NCBI RefSeq assembly: GCF_003324485.1
Contig: NZ_QODK01000002.1
Coordinates: forward strand, 186,001 to 250,000
Origin: Cohaesibacter intestini
GTDB taxonomy: Bacteria > Pseudomonadota > Alphaproteobacteria > Rhizobiales > Cohaesibacteraceae
Reading direction: 5' to 3'
DNA length: 64,000 nucleotides
Under the pieces are notes generated by a model. That model ran no database searches, was not told the DNA's origin, and was given only the letters and a program-made list of their open reading frames with translations. Position numbers and translations under genes: made by a program. This document shows positions 48,021 through 57,159 of the stretch, in pieces (position 1 is the first letter of the stretch; every line of letters begins with the position of its first letter).

Positions 48021-48941
48021 TCAATCTTTGCCCTGAGGCGCCCCGAGAAGAGCAGAAAAGTCAATAAAATCAGCAGCCCGTTTCAGTGATTGATAACTCG
48101 CTTCAAAGTGAGCACTGAAATGGATGAAACCATGGATAACAGACGGCACCGGATCATAACAATGCGGCACCCCCGCTTCGACCATGCGCCCCGCAAGCCA
48201 ACGCGTATCGTCAGCCAAACAATCGCACTCCGCCTCACACAAATAGGCTGGCGGCAGTCCGGCCATATCGGCCTTGCTCAATTCCCCATAACGTGGGTCA
48301 ACAGGCCCTGAGAGATAATCATCCCACATTTGCTTCATGCCTGCGGTTGCGAGCCCATTGCTACCATCACCATAAGCCAGATGGGAGGATGTATCGAAGG
48401 CGTAACGATAACAGCCATACCAAAGAAGCAAAGCGGAAATCGGCCAATCCTTGCCTTCGTCTCGCGCCCTCAGCGCAAGAGCAAGTGCCAGATTGGCACC
48501 CGCACTGTCCCCAGCCAGCACCAACTTGGCAGAGGTCGCATCCGCAATCGCAGCAAGTTGCGCGAACAATGCATCCATTGCCGCTGGATAAGGGGCTTCA
48601 GGGGCCAGAGGATAGGTCAATCCATAAACCGTTCGACGGCTCAGCGCCGCGAGATCGGTCAGGATGCTGCCATGAGTCACCAGATCGCATTTGCACCAGC
48701 CGCCCCCATGAATATAAACAATGACCGCATCCGAACGAATATCTGACAGATTGGAACGATAGATCCGGCCAAAGGCGCCATCCTCAGTCGTCACCGCATC
48801 ATGATGTCGCCCCAGCAGGTCTTGACGAATCTCGCTGGAACGCCGCCGCGTCTCCTCAAGGCTGACCGGTTGATCAGCCGGGGGACGAAAGGAAAATCGC
48901 GCATCGACTTCCATCAGCTTTTTATCCGGAGTTCCCACCAT
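48021..48941 (-). CDS. Alpha/beta hydrolase (HSL family IV)
   Basis: A 306-residue esterase/lipase-type protein. The oxyanion-hole motif HGGGW is at residues 78-82, the nucleophile serine at 146 in GDSAGAN, the acid in CEAECDCLADDTRW and the histidine in SVIHGFIHFS, so the triad is complete. The substrate is unknown; carboxylic esters of short chains are usual for this family. There is no signal peptide, so it is cytoplasmic. GAGGTG lies before the ATG. The gene is inserted between rseP and dxr, which are normally adjacent, and shares their direction. Confidence 0.87.
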   Translation of the reverse strand: MVGTPDKKLMEVDARFSFRPPADQPVSLEETRRRSSEIRQDLLGRHHDAVTTEDGAFGRIYRSNLSDIRSDAVIVYIHGGGWCKCDLVTHGSILTDLAALSRRTVYGLTYPLAPEAPYPAAMDALFAQLAAIADATSAKLVLAGDSAGANLALALALRARDEGKDWPISALLLWYGCYRYAFDTSSHLAYGDGSNGLATAGMKQMWDDYLSGPVDPRYGELSKADMAGLPPAYLCEAECDCLADDTRWLAGRMVEAGVPHCYDPVPSVIHGFIHFSAHFEASYQSLKRAADFIDFSALLGAPQGKD

Positions 48942-48995
48942 GGCGCACCTCTGCTTGTCAGCCTGAGTTGAAAAGGATCGCAGTTAGCCTGCATT

Positions 48996-50234
48996 TTATA
49001 CCAAGTTTGCCCGCACTTCGTCAGCCACGCACCTTGCCGCAGCGTCCGTGGCCAGCACCGCATCCACCGATCCGACTGGCCCCACCTCACCCAGCTGAAC
49101 AAAGCGGTCCATCACCGCCTCGACCATGCGAGCAATGCCCCCAAACGGCAATTGATGATCCAGAAAGGCAGCAACTGCGACTTCATTGGCCGCGTTCATG
49201 ATGTTGGGCAAATTGCCGCCAACCCGGAGCGCCTCGAGCGCCAGCCCAAGACAAGGGAAACGCGCCATATCGGGCGCTTCAAACGTCAACTGGGCGATCT
49301 CGACAAGCGAAATCCGCCGCGTATTGGCAGGGGCCCGATCTGGCCAAGCCAGACAATGGGCGACAGGAATGCGCATATCGGCGGCCCCCAGATGGGCCAA
49401 CATGGAGCCGTCACTATAGGTGACCAGACCATGAATGATCGATTGCGGATGGACGATAACTTTCAGTTTTTCGAGCGGCATATCATAGAGATGGTGCGCT
49501 TCGATCACTTCCAGCCCCTTGTTCATCAACGAGGCGGAATCGATCGTCACCTTCGCGCCCATCGACCAGTTGGGATGGTTCAGCGCCTGCTCGGGCGTTG
49601 CCTTCTCTATGTCGCCTTGCGCCCAGGTACGGAACGGCCCGCCGGACGCGGTGATCGTCACATCCTCGATTTCGTCGCGGTTGGCATCGTCGAAAATCTG
49701 GAAGATCGCACTATGTTCGGAATCAACCGGCAAGATGGGTTTGCCCAAACGCCGCGCCGCATCCATAACCAGATCGCCAGCACAGACAAGCGCCTCCTTG
49801 TTGGCCAGAGCCACCTGATTGCCCGCTTCGAGCGCCGCCATGGTCGGGCGGATTCCTGCCGCGCCGACAATCGCCCCGACAACCATATCCGCGGGCCAGG
49901 CAGCGGCTTCGGCCAACCCGGCCTCCCCGGCCCCGACAGCAATGCCCGTGCCAGACAATGCGTCTTTGAGCGCATCAAGGCACTGTTCATCTGCCACAGC
50001 CGCAAAGCCTGCCTTGGTCTCAATCGCAATCTGCGCCAGCTTTTCGACATTGCCGTTGGCGGTCACAGCACCGACGCGATACCGATCAGGGGAAGAAGAA
50101 ATGATATCAAGCGAGGAGTCGCCAACCGATCCGGTCGCCCCCAACACTGAAATGACCTTCGGACCATGCTCCGTGGCCGAAGATCCAGCCGATTGAAGCG
50201 GATCAGCCCCAGAATCAGTCGCCTGATCCATCAT
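48996..50234 (-). CDS. dxr: 1-deoxy-D-xylulose-5-phosphate reductoisomerase
   Basis: Second enzyme of the MEP isoprenoid pathway, making 2-C-methylerythritol 4-phosphate with NADPH. The 412-residue protein has the Rossmann motif SVLGATGSVGDSSLDIISSS, LANKEALVCAGDLVM, the substrate and metal residues in PVDSEHSAIFQIF and TASGGPFRTW, and ATPEQALNHPNWSMGAKVTI followed by DSASLMNKGLEVIEAHHLY. AGGAGG lies five bases before the ATG. It follows cdsA by 44 bases. Its product pathway feeds UppS upstream in the same cluster. Confidence 0.96.
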   Translation of the reverse strand: MMDQATDSGADPLQSAGSSATEHGPKVISVLGATGSVGDSSLDIISSSPDRYRVGAVTANGNVEKLAQIAIETKAGFAAVADEQCLDALKDALSGTGIAVGAGEAGLAEAAAWPADMVVGAIVGAAGIRPTMAALEAGNQVALANKEALVCAGDLVMDAARRLGKPILPVDSEHSAIFQIFDDANRDEIEDVTITASGGPFRTWAQGDIEKATPEQALNHPNWSMGAKVTIDSASLMNKGLEVIEAHHLYDMPLEKLKVIVHPQSIIHGLVTYSDGSMLAHLGAADMRIPVAHCLAWPDRAPANTRRISLVEIAQLTFEAPDMARFPCLGLALEALRVGGNLPNIMNAANEVAVAAFLDHQLPFGGIARMVEAVMDRFVQLGEVGPVGSVDAVLATDAAARCVADEVRANLV

Positions 50235-50278
50235 TGATTCCTCCTACTTGTAATCATACACCCGTGGCAGAGTGCGCT

Positions 50279-51151
50279 TTACCAGACCAGAAAGCCGGTC
50301 GCCACAGAACCAATATCGGCAAAAATCAAACCGATCAGCGCGGCACAGACAACCGCCACCAGCAGTCCGTCCACCCGGTCCATCACGCCCCCATGACCGG
50401 GAATGAGATTGCTCGAATCCTTGACATTGAACAGCCGCTTCATGTGAGATTCTCCCAAATCCCCCACTTGTGAGACCACAGACAGACCTGCCAACAAAAG
50501 GGTCAGTTTGACGGTCGGGTCGATCTTGAGCAGAAACGCCACGAACAGCGCAAAAGCGGTGCCACCAACCAGCCCGCCAAGGGAGCCGGACCAGGTTTTT
50601 TTTGGCGAGACCCGCGGCCACAATTTCGGCCCGCCAAGGGACTTGCCGACAAAATAGGCCACCACATCCGTGCCCCAGACCACCGCAAACAAAATCAGAA
50701 TGGCAGCAAAACCATGGGCACTATCGGCCCTCAGCGACAGAATCGAAAAACCGAATGCCGCCGCATAGATCACGCCCGAGGCGCACCACCGAGCGTAGGG
50801 ATAGGAGCAGCGCGCAAACGCCAAAAACGCAGCACCAATCAGCGGAATGATCAAGGCCGCCTGCCAATAGCCAAACCAGAGACAAAGCAACGACGCCAAA
50901 ATCGCCCCATAGCCGACATTGGCCGGCACACCGAAGGGCTGCTCACCAACAATGGTAACCCATTCCTTGTAGATCAGGAGGGTGACAACACCGAAAAAGA
51001 GCGCGAAGGCCAGTCCACCCCACCAGGTCACAGAGAAGGCGGCGACGGCCAGCACAACACCAGACATGGCACGCACTGCCAAATCCGACCAATTCGCTTT
51101 GGGTTTCGGTTTCGGCTGGCCCTCGAAAGGCGAATTTGTCTCTTTATTCAG
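50279..51151 (-). CDS. cdsA: Phosphatidate cytidylyltransferase
   Basis: Membrane enzyme that makes CDP-diacylglycerol for phospholipids. Seven or eight hydrophobic segments are followed by the family signature near the C-terminus, GDLGESHMKRLFNVKDSSNL and PGHGGVMDRVDGLL. The start is uncertain. In frame, no ATG exists between the uppS stop and residue MSGVV (51067). The frame upstream (NWSDLAVRAMSGVV) looks coding, and a CTG at 51151 has GGGAG eight bases before it, giving 290 residues. Alternatives are TTG 51082, GTG 51076 and ATG 51067. It lies 66 bases after uppS and before dxr. Confidence 0.92.
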   Translation of the reverse strand: MNKETNSPFEGQPKPKPKANWSDLAVRAMSGVVLAVAAFSVTWWGGLAFALFFGVVTLLIYKEWVTIVGEQPFGVPANVGYGAILASLLCLWFGYWQAALIIPLIGAAFLAFARCSYPYARWCASGVIYAAAFGFSILSLRADSAHGFAAILILFAVVWGTDVVAYFVGKSLGGPKLWPRVSPKKTWSGSLGGLVGGTAFALFVAFLLKIDPTVKLTLLLAGLSVVSQVGDLGESHMKRLFNVKDSSNLIPGHGGVMDRVDGLLVAVVCAALIGLIFADIGSVATGFLVW

Positions 51152-51217
51152 CGCCTTGTCTCCCGTATTGAATGCGGCTGCATCACTGGTCCGCGTGTCT
51201 GCAAGGCACTGCGAGCC

Positions 51218-52015
51218 TCACGATCCGGTTGCCACCACCTGAGCATCATCCGTCAAATCGTCCACCGCCAGACCGCCAAAGCGGCGATTGCGGCGGCCAT
51301 ATTCTTCCAACGCCAGTTCAAGTTGACGACGGTCAAAATCAGGCCAGAAGCAATCCACGAAAATGAACTCGGAATAGGCAGCCTGCCAAAGCAGAAAATT
51401 GCTCAACCGTTGCTCACCGCTTGTCCGCAGGATCACATCTGGATCCGGGATTTCGGCAGAATAGAGCGAAGCGGAAATCATCCCCTCGTCGATGGCATCT
51501 GGTGCAAGCCGTCCCGCCTGCACCTCGCGTGCGAGCGCCTGAAACGTCTCGACCAATTCCTGCCGTGCGCCGTAATTAAACGCAATGACAAGGGTCAAAC
51601 CTGTATTTTTGCAGGTCTTGCTTTCCGCCTCTTCCAGCAATGCAACGATATCCGGCGCCAGTCCATTCCGGCCGCCAATCACCGTGACCCGCACATTCTG
51701 CTTGTCGAGGGTCGACAGATCCTTGCGGATGAAAAGCTTCAGCAACCCCATCAGATCGCGCACTTCGCTTTCCGGGCGCGCCCAGTTTTCCGAGCTAAAG
51801 CTGAACAAAGTTAGATATTGAATGCCAAGGTCGGCCGCATTGGCGACGATCTCGCGCACGGCGACCACCCCTTGCCGATGCCCTTGCGTGCGCGACAAGT
51901 TGCGCGACTTGGCCCACCGTCCGTTGCCATCCATGATGACTGCCAAGTGTCTGGGAACGACCATGGTCCTTGTCTGCGGCGTTTCCGCGATGCCTGTATG
52001 GCCACCCATCGACAC
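51218..52015 (-). CDS. uppS: Undecaprenyl diphosphate synthase (isoprenyl transferase)
   Basis: Cis-prenyltransferase that builds the C55 lipid carrier for peptidoglycan and lipopolysaccharide. The 265-residue protein has the P-loop-like LAVIMDGNGRWAKSRNLSRT with the catalytic aspartate, GHRQGVVAVREIV, LTLFSFSSENWARPESEV, and the C-terminal DVILRTSGEQRLSNFLLWQA and EFIFVDCFWPDF. The start is a GTG at 52015 with GGAGG six bases upstream; an ATG two codons later is possible. It is followed by cdsA. Confidence 0.96.
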   Translation of the reverse strand: MSMGGHTGIAETPQTRTMVVPRHLAVIMDGNGRWAKSRNLSRTQGHRQGVVAVREIVANAADLGIQYLTLFSFSSENWARPESEVRDLMGLLKLFIRKDLSTLDKQNVRVTVIGGRNGLAPDIVALLEEAESKTCKNTGLTLVIAFNYGARQELVETFQALAREVQAGRLAPDAIDEGMISASLYSAEIPDPDVILRTSGEQRLSNFLLWQAAYSEFIFVDCFWPDFDRRQLELALEEYGRRNRRFGGLAVDDLTDDAQVVATGS

Positions 52016-52189
52016 TCATTCCTCCAACTGGACCGCAGCCCAGCCGGGCCATGACAGTCTGTTGTTTCATTTGGCAGCGCAGCATACCGGTCGGCACAGC
52101 CACGCAACGGAAAAGCCCAAACAGGGTCCAAGGCTCCTTCACCGGAAGATAACCCACCGCACCTGCTCTGGGACCTCGAATTGATAAAC

Positions 52190-52215
52190 GTGAGCGCCCC
52201 GAAAAGGGCGCTCAC
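52190..52215 (-). terminator. Hairpin between frr and uppS
   Basis: A 10-bp perfect stem (GTGAGCGCCC with GGGCGCTCAC) around a 6-base loop, 37 bases after the frr stop. The following T content is modest (GTTTATC), so read-through to uppS may occur. Confidence 0.65.
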
Positions 52216-52252
52216 AATCGCTGCAATCCACCAGACGATCTCAGGTCGAATC

Positions 52253-52813
52253 CTAGACCTGCATGATCTCGGCTTCTTTGCCTTCGAGCATCGTATCGAT
52301 GTCGGCGACATATTTGTTGGTCAGGTCCTGAATTTCGTCGGAATAGATACGCACTTCGTCTTCGCTCATGCCGTCTTTTTCGGCTTTCTTGCACATATCC
52401 ATACCATCGCGGCGCACGTGACGCACGGCAACCTTGGCATTCTCGGAATAGGAATGGGCAATCTTGACCATTTCCTGACGGCGCTCTTCGTTGAGTTCGG
52501 GAATGGGCAAACGAAGGAGCTGACCGTCCGTTACCGGGTTGATACCCAGATTGGATTCACGGATGGCCTTCTCGACCGCATTCACCATGCTCTTGTCCCA
52601 AACCTGAATCGACAGCATCCGAGGCTCAGGAACAGAAACCGTACCAACCTGGTTGAGTGGCATGGTCTGTCCATAGGCTTCCACCACGATCGGCTCAAGA
52701 AGGTTGACGGAGGCACGCCCGGTCCGCAAACCGGAGAGTTCCGTTTTCAGCACAGACACAGCACCCTTCATGCGACGTTCGAGATCGTCAAGATCCAGTT
52801 CTTCGGCAGACAT
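52253..52813 (-). CDS. frr: Ribosome recycling factor
   Basis: Works with EF-G to split post-termination ribosomes. The 186-residue protein shows the expected [60 protein letters not shown] and [20 protein letters not shown] segments, and a long helical hairpin. GAGG lies about seven bases before the ATG. It lies 148 bases after pyrH in the rpsB-tsf-pyrH-frr cluster. Confidence 0.97.
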   Translation of the reverse strand: MSAEELDLDDLERRMKGAVSVLKTELSGLRTGRASVNLLEPIVVEAYGQTMPLNQVGTVSVPEPRMLSIQVWDKSMVNAVEKAIRESNLGINPVTDGQLLRLPIPELNEERRQEMVKIAHSYSENAKVAVRHVRRDGMDMCKKAEKDGMSEDEVRIYSDEIQDLTNKYVADIDTMLEGKEAEIMQV

Positions 52814-52961
52814 TGTAAAGCCTCTTTATCGTTTCACGTGTTTCTCATTCATACCCGCCAAACGGCGTTTGAACAGTCATGATAGCAGCGGTCTCTCGTC
52901 CCCTGCCAGCCACGCCTCCTCCGCGCCTGACGGCCACATACCCACAAAAGCGGGAGCCGTT

Positions 52962-53678
52962 CTAATCCGAAACCACCGTCGCCCGGCCCGCGCCTTTGAG
53001 AATCGCAAGCAGACCGTCGGGTTCATGGATCGAAAATACAATTATCGGGATATTCCCGTCCTGAGCAAGGGCAATTGCTGCCGCATCCATAACCTTAAGG
53101 CCCTGTTTGAGCACTTCGGCGTGGGTAATTGTCTCATAACGCTCCGCATCCGGGTTGGTTTTGGGGTCTGCCGAATAAATCCCGTCGACCTGTGTGCCCT
53201 TCAACAAGGCATCACAGCCCATTTCTGCGGCGCGCAAAGCAGCGCCAGAATCAGTGGTGAAGAAGGGATTGCCAGTGCCCCCGGCGAACAGGACGACCTT
53301 GCCTTCTGCCAGATACCGTTTGGCGCGACGCTGGGTAAAACTCTCGCAGATCTTCGGCATATCAACCGCAGACAAGACCACAGCAGGCACATCGGAAGCA
53401 TTCAGTGCATTGGCCATGGCGAGCGCATTCATCACGGTTGCCAGCATGCCCATATGGTCTCCGACCACCCGATCGCCCCCTTCAGCGGCTACCGAAACAC
53501 CACGGAAGATGTTGCCACCGCCGATCACGACGCAGATTTCCGCTCCCATCGCGCGCGCTCTTTTGATGTCACCAGCCACCCGGTCAACCACACTGGTATC
53601 AATCCCGAAAGCCTGATCACCCATCAGCGCCTCACCGGACACCTTGAGCAGGATGCGTTTATATTTCAAATCTGTCAT
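52962..53678 (-). CDS. pyrH: Uridylate kinase (UMP kinase)
   Basis: Phosphorylates UMP to UDP. The 238-residue protein belongs to the amino-acid-kinase fold with YKRILLKVSGEALMGDQAFG, ICVVIGGGNIFRGVSVA, DHMGMLATVMNALAMANAL, and the nucleotide site FAGGTGNPFFTTDSGAALRA with DGIYSADPKTNPDAERYE. It lies between tsf and frr. The ribosome-binding site is weak. Downstream pyrG (elsewhere in the window) uses UTP made from its product. Confidence 0.97.
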   Translation of the reverse strand: MTDLKYKRILLKVSGEALMGDQAFGIDTSVVDRVAGDIKRARAMGAEICVVIGGGNIFRGVSVAAEGGDRVVGDHMGMLATVMNALAMANALNASDVPAVVLSAVDMPKICESFTQRRAKRYLAEGKVVLFAGGTGNPFFTTDSGAALRAAEMGCDALLKGTQVDGIYSADPKTNPDAERYETITHAEVLKQGLKVMDAAAIALAQDGNIPIIVFSIHEPDGLLAILKGAGRATVVSD

Positions 53679-54021
53679 TGTCTACGACCCCATCGTCACG
53701 CATCAGCCGAAACCGATCTTGCGTGCTTGCGCTCATCCTGTCCGGCGGCAAGCCTGACAGCCAGATATCCGACCACCAGCCCGGCAACGATCACCTACAG
53801 GCAAATTTGGTAAAACTTGTGGCAGGACAGCCATGTCCGGCGAAGATATCGCATCCGCCCGCAGCAGGAACGAACGCAAAGAAAAGAGCTTCCACGACGC
53901 GCGCGCAAGCCGTCTCCACAAGCCGCCTCTGCATACACGAAGGGCGCTGGTTCGTCATCCCCAGCGCCCTTTGTTTTTCAAAGATTCACACCCCTGTCAT
54001 GCAAACAGGGTGGAGCAGACC
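53679..54021. other. Intergenic region between tsf and pyrH
   Basis: 343 bases with a strong hairpin at 53940-53971 (11-bp arms AAGGGCGCTGG and CCAGCGCCCTT). This probably limits tsf read-through, although the T tract on the minus strand is poor. The rest should hold a pyrH promoter. I see no gene. Confidence 0.5.
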
Positions 54022-54945
54022 TTAAGCCTGGCCAGTTGCAGCAGCAACTTCAGCAGCAAAGTCTTCTTCTTTTTTCTCGATGCCTTCACCAAGAGCGAAG
54101 CGAACAAAACCAATCAGCTTGATTGGGGCGCCAACATCGCCTTCGGCATTTTTGATAGCCTGCTCAACGGTGTTTTCACCGTCAATCACGAAGGTCTGCT
54201 TCAACAGCACAACTTCTTCGAAGAATTTGCGCATACGGCCTTCGACCATCTTCTCGATGATGTTTTCTGGCTTACCGGATTCGCGAGCCTGTTCGGAGAA
54301 CACAGCTTTTTCGCGCTCGACAGCGGCAGGATCAACTTCTTCGGTGGTTGCAGCCAATGGGTTGGTTGCAGCAACATGCATGGCAATCTGTTTGCCAAGG
54401 GCGTCGAGCTTGGCAGCGTCGCCTTCGGATTCCAGAGCAACCAGAACGCCCAAACGGCCAAGGCCTGCGGCAGTTGCATTGTGCATGTAGGAAGAAACAA
54501 CACCTTTTTCGACAGACAGAACAGCGCCGCGACGCAGGTTCATGTTTTCGCCGATGGTAGCAACTGCGTTGGTGATGGTTTCTTCAACCGTTTTGCCATC
54601 GCCAAAGTCAGCAGCCAGAATGTCTTCGTTCTTGCCGCCAGCAGTGATCGTAACGTCAGCGACTTTACGAACCAGAGACTGGAACTGCTCGTTACGGGAA
54701 ACGAAGTCGGTTTCAGCATTGACTTCAACCAGTGCAGCTTTGTTGCCTGCTTCAGCAATACCGACCAGGCCTTCAGCGGCAACACGACCGGATTTCTTAG
54801 CAGCCTTGGACAAACCTTTGGTGCGGAGCCAGTCGATAGAGGCTTCCATGTCACCATCATTTTCGGCCAGTGCCTTTTTGCAGTCCATCATGCCCGCGCC
54901 AGAAACTTCGCGGAGCTCTTTCACCATTGATGCTGTAATCGCCAT
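54022..54945 (-). CDS. tsf: Translation elongation factor Ts
   Basis: Exchanges GDP for GTP on EF-Tu. The 307-residue protein begins [20 protein letters not shown], followed by [20 protein letters not shown], the TDFVSRN motif, and later [20 protein letters not shown]. The length matches rhizobial EF-Ts. The ATG at 54945 with GAGG five bases upstream was chosen over an in-frame extension of 31 codons. rpsB lies 107 bases upstream, with a hairpin between them. Confidence 0.97.
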   Translation of the reverse strand: MAITASMVKELREVSGAGMMDCKKALAENDGDMEASIDWLRTKGLSKAAKKSGRVAAEGLVGIAEAGNKAALVEVNAETDFVSRNEQFQSLVRKVADVTITAGGKNEDILAADFGDGKTVEETITNAVATIGENMNLRRGAVLSVEKGVVSSYMHNATAAGLGRLGVLVALESEGDAAKLDALGKQIAMHVAATNPLAATTEEVDPAAVEREKAVFSEQARESGKPENIIEKMVEGRMRKFFEEVVLLKQTFVIDGENTVEQAIKNAEGDVGAPIKLIGFVRFALGEGIEKKEEDFAAEVAAATGQA

Positions 54946-55016
54946 TGCAGCCTCACGTCCTTTATAAAACAAGCCAATGGTCGCACAGACCAGTCCGCGC
55001 GACCCAATTGAAGGAA

Positions 55017-55035
55017 GGCCGGGAAAATCCCGGCC
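55017..55035 (-). other. Hairpin in the rpsB-tsf gap
   Basis: An 8-bp perfect stem (GGCCGGGA with TCCCGGCC) with a 3-base loop, followed on the minus strand by TTCCTTC. It could attenuate transcription between rpsB and tsf. Confidence 0.6.
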
Positions 55036-55052
55036 CAATGTCTTTTCTCGCC

Positions 55053-55853
55053 TTAAGCTTCAGCAGGAGCAGCGGCTTCTTCGCCTTCAGCTGCTTCTGT
55101 TTCGACCAGAGCGGGCTCAAGCAGCCCTTCTTCAGCTTCACCAAGATCCAGACCAGCGTCGCCAGCAGAACGGGAAATACCGTCAATTGCAGCGCCCACG
55201 ATCAGATCGCAGTAAAGGGAGATCGCACGAGCCGCGTCATCGTTGCCCGGTACCGGGAAGTCGATGCCGTCTGGGTCGCAGTTGGTATCAACAATCGCAG
55301 CCACTGGAATGCCCAGACGACGTGCTTCGTTGATTGCGATGGTTTCTTTGTTGGTGTCGATCACGAAGATCAGGTCAGGCACGCCGCCCATATCCTTGAT
55401 ACCACCGAGTGCGCGTTCCAGCTTGTCACGCTCGCGGGTCAGGGTCAGGCGCTCTTTCTTGGAGTAACCTTTGCCTTCAGCATCCAGAACTTCGTCAAGC
55501 TTGCGCAGACGCTGGATGGACTGGGTGATGGTTTTCCAGTTGGTCAGCATGCCGCCAAGCCAGCGGGAGTTGACATAATACTGAGCGCAAGATTTTGCAG
55601 CTTCAGCAACTGGCAGAGAAGCCTGACGCTTGGTGCCAACGATCAGAACGCGACCGCCACGAGCAACGGTATCGGAAACAGCCTTCAGAGCTTCGTTCAT
55701 CAGAGGAACGGTCTGGGACAGATCGATAACGTGGATGTTGTTGCGAGCGCCGAAAATGAATTTGCCCATTTTCGGGTTCCAGCGGTGGGTCTGGTGACCA
55801 AAATGCACGCCTGCTTCAAGCAGGGAGCGCATGGAAACTTCAGGAAGTGCCAT
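55053..55853 (-). CDS. rpsB: Small ribosomal subunit protein uS2
   Basis: Component of the 30S subunit. The 266-residue protein begins [20 protein letters not shown], continues [20 protein letters not shown] and [20 protein letters not shown], and has the [14 protein letters not shown] and [20 protein letters not shown] signatures. The acidic, alanine-rich C-terminal tail of about 35 residues is typical of alphaproteobacteria. AAGGAAA lies before the ATG at 55853. It is the first gene of the rpsB-tsf-pyrH-frr group on this strand. Confidence 0.97.
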   Translation of the reverse strand: MALPEVSMRSLLEAGVHFGHQTHRWNPKMGKFIFGARNNIHVIDLSQTVPLMNEALKAVSDTVARGGRVLIVGTKRQASLPVAEAAKSCAQYYVNSRWLGGMLTNWKTITQSIQRLRKLDEVLDAEGKGYSKKERLTLTRERDKLERALGGIKDMGGVPDLIFVIDTNKETIAINEARRLGIPVAAIVDTNCDPDGIDFPVPGNDDAARAISLYCDLIVGAAIDGISRSAGDAGLDLGEAEEGLLEPALVETEAAEGEEAAAPAEA

Positions 55854-56054
55854 GGTAATATTTCCTTTTACCGGTTTAACCTCTGCGGGAGGTGGCCTAA
55901 AGCGGCACCGGATGGACAAAGGCTCATTTCTCCGAGCCAATACCCGCTCCCGCATGTGGATTCGAGGGGGCTTATAGGCGGTCTATCTCAGGAATGCAAG
56001 GCGCAAAGTCCCGTTTGGCGGATTCCTGCGGGATTTTCCCCTTTTCTCCGATTT

Positions 56055-56921
56055 TTACTCGCTCGCAGCCCGGCGAAAGGCTGCTGGCGTCATCCCGGCC
56101 CCGGCCTTGAACTGACGGGTAAAGTGGCTCTGACTGCTAAATCCACAATCCAGCGCCACCTGAGACAAGGCATCCCCCGCAAGGATTCGCGCCCGTGCCC
56201 GTTCAACGCGCCGTGCGGTGATCAATCCCTGAGGTGTCACGCCACAGCTTTCCTTGAAAGACCGCTGAAAGTGAAACTCACTCAGGCCCGCAATGTCTGC
56301 AAGGTCTTTCAGACGGATCACTTCATCCAGATGACATTCGATATAATCAACCACCCGCTTGCGCGTACGCGTCGACAAACCACCCTTCACCCGATCAAGG
56401 CGAACGGCCGATATTGAATCATTTGAAATGACATGCTGAACAACATCCATCATGACCATATCCGCCCGCAAGGGGTCACTTTCCTGCAAGGCAGCATGAA
56501 GCGCCATGAAAGAAGATTTCAACCCGCCCGCAGGCTGGTAGGTCACATCAGCCAGCGAAAAACTAAGGCTGTCACGCCCGGTCCATTCGCTAAACATCCG
56601 CCGCATTTCGGTATCGGGCAAATAGAGATGGACCATCTCGAGCGGTCGCGTAATCCGCCATTCCGAACTCTGCCCATGAGGAAAAATGCACATAGCACCC
56701 GGCCATCCCTCAACGGGCCTCTCATCAACACGCCAGACCCCTTCGCCGCCGCGCACATAAAAGCTGAAAGTATGACCGCTCAACTGATCATATCGCATAT
56801 AATCATCACTGTTCGTCCAGATCGCACAAGACCTCCCAAACCCCAGATCAAGGCTGGCGGTATGGCTCGCGCTTGGCGAAGCATAGAGATAGCTGTAAAC
56901 GGAATGGGACGGCGACTTCAT
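56055..56921 (-). CDS. AraC family transcriptional regulator
   Basis: A 288-residue DNA-binding regulator. The N-terminal half is a beta-rich, cupin-like sensor region (GHTFSFYVRGGEGVWRVDER, MCIFPHGQSSEWRI). The C-terminal 100 residues hold the two helix-turn-helix units of AraC proteins: VIRLKDLADIAGLSEFHFQR with SFKESCGVTPQGLITARRVE, and SQVALDCGFSSQSHFTRQFK with PAAFRR. Starts at 56921 and 56936 are both possible. It is divergent from an EamA transporter gene 238 bases away and probably regulates it; that is inference from arrangement. The inducer is unknown. Confidence 0.87.
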   Translation of the reverse strand: MKSPSHSVYSYLYASPSASHTASLDLGFGRSCAIWTNSDDYMRYDQLSGHTFSFYVRGGEGVWRVDERPVEGWPGAMCIFPHGQSSEWRITRPLEMVHLYLPDTEMRRMFSEWTGRDSLSFSLADVTYQPAGGLKSSFMALHAALQESDPLRADMVMMDVVQHVISNDSISAVRLDRVKGGLSTRTRKRVVDYIECHLDEVIRLKDLADIAGLSEFHFQRSFKESCGVTPQGLITARRVERARARILAGDALSQVALDCGFSSQSHFTRQFKAGAGMTPAAFRRAASE

Positions 56922-57159
56922 TTGGTCTTTCTGCATAAGGCGGGAGATCAAAAGATGCTTTCTAACAGGTGAAACGCTCTGCGAACAGAGGCCCGATCTG
57001 CCTCCCACGAGACAGGCTTCACTATACCGCCTCGGACCGCACCAAGAAAAGCCCAACGACAGCTTCCAGACACCCGCATGATCATTTCACCGCAAGATAG
57101 TGCAAAACAAGCGGGAAAAACTGTCTTATCAAAAGCCTCCAAATTTCAAGGAGAGCATC

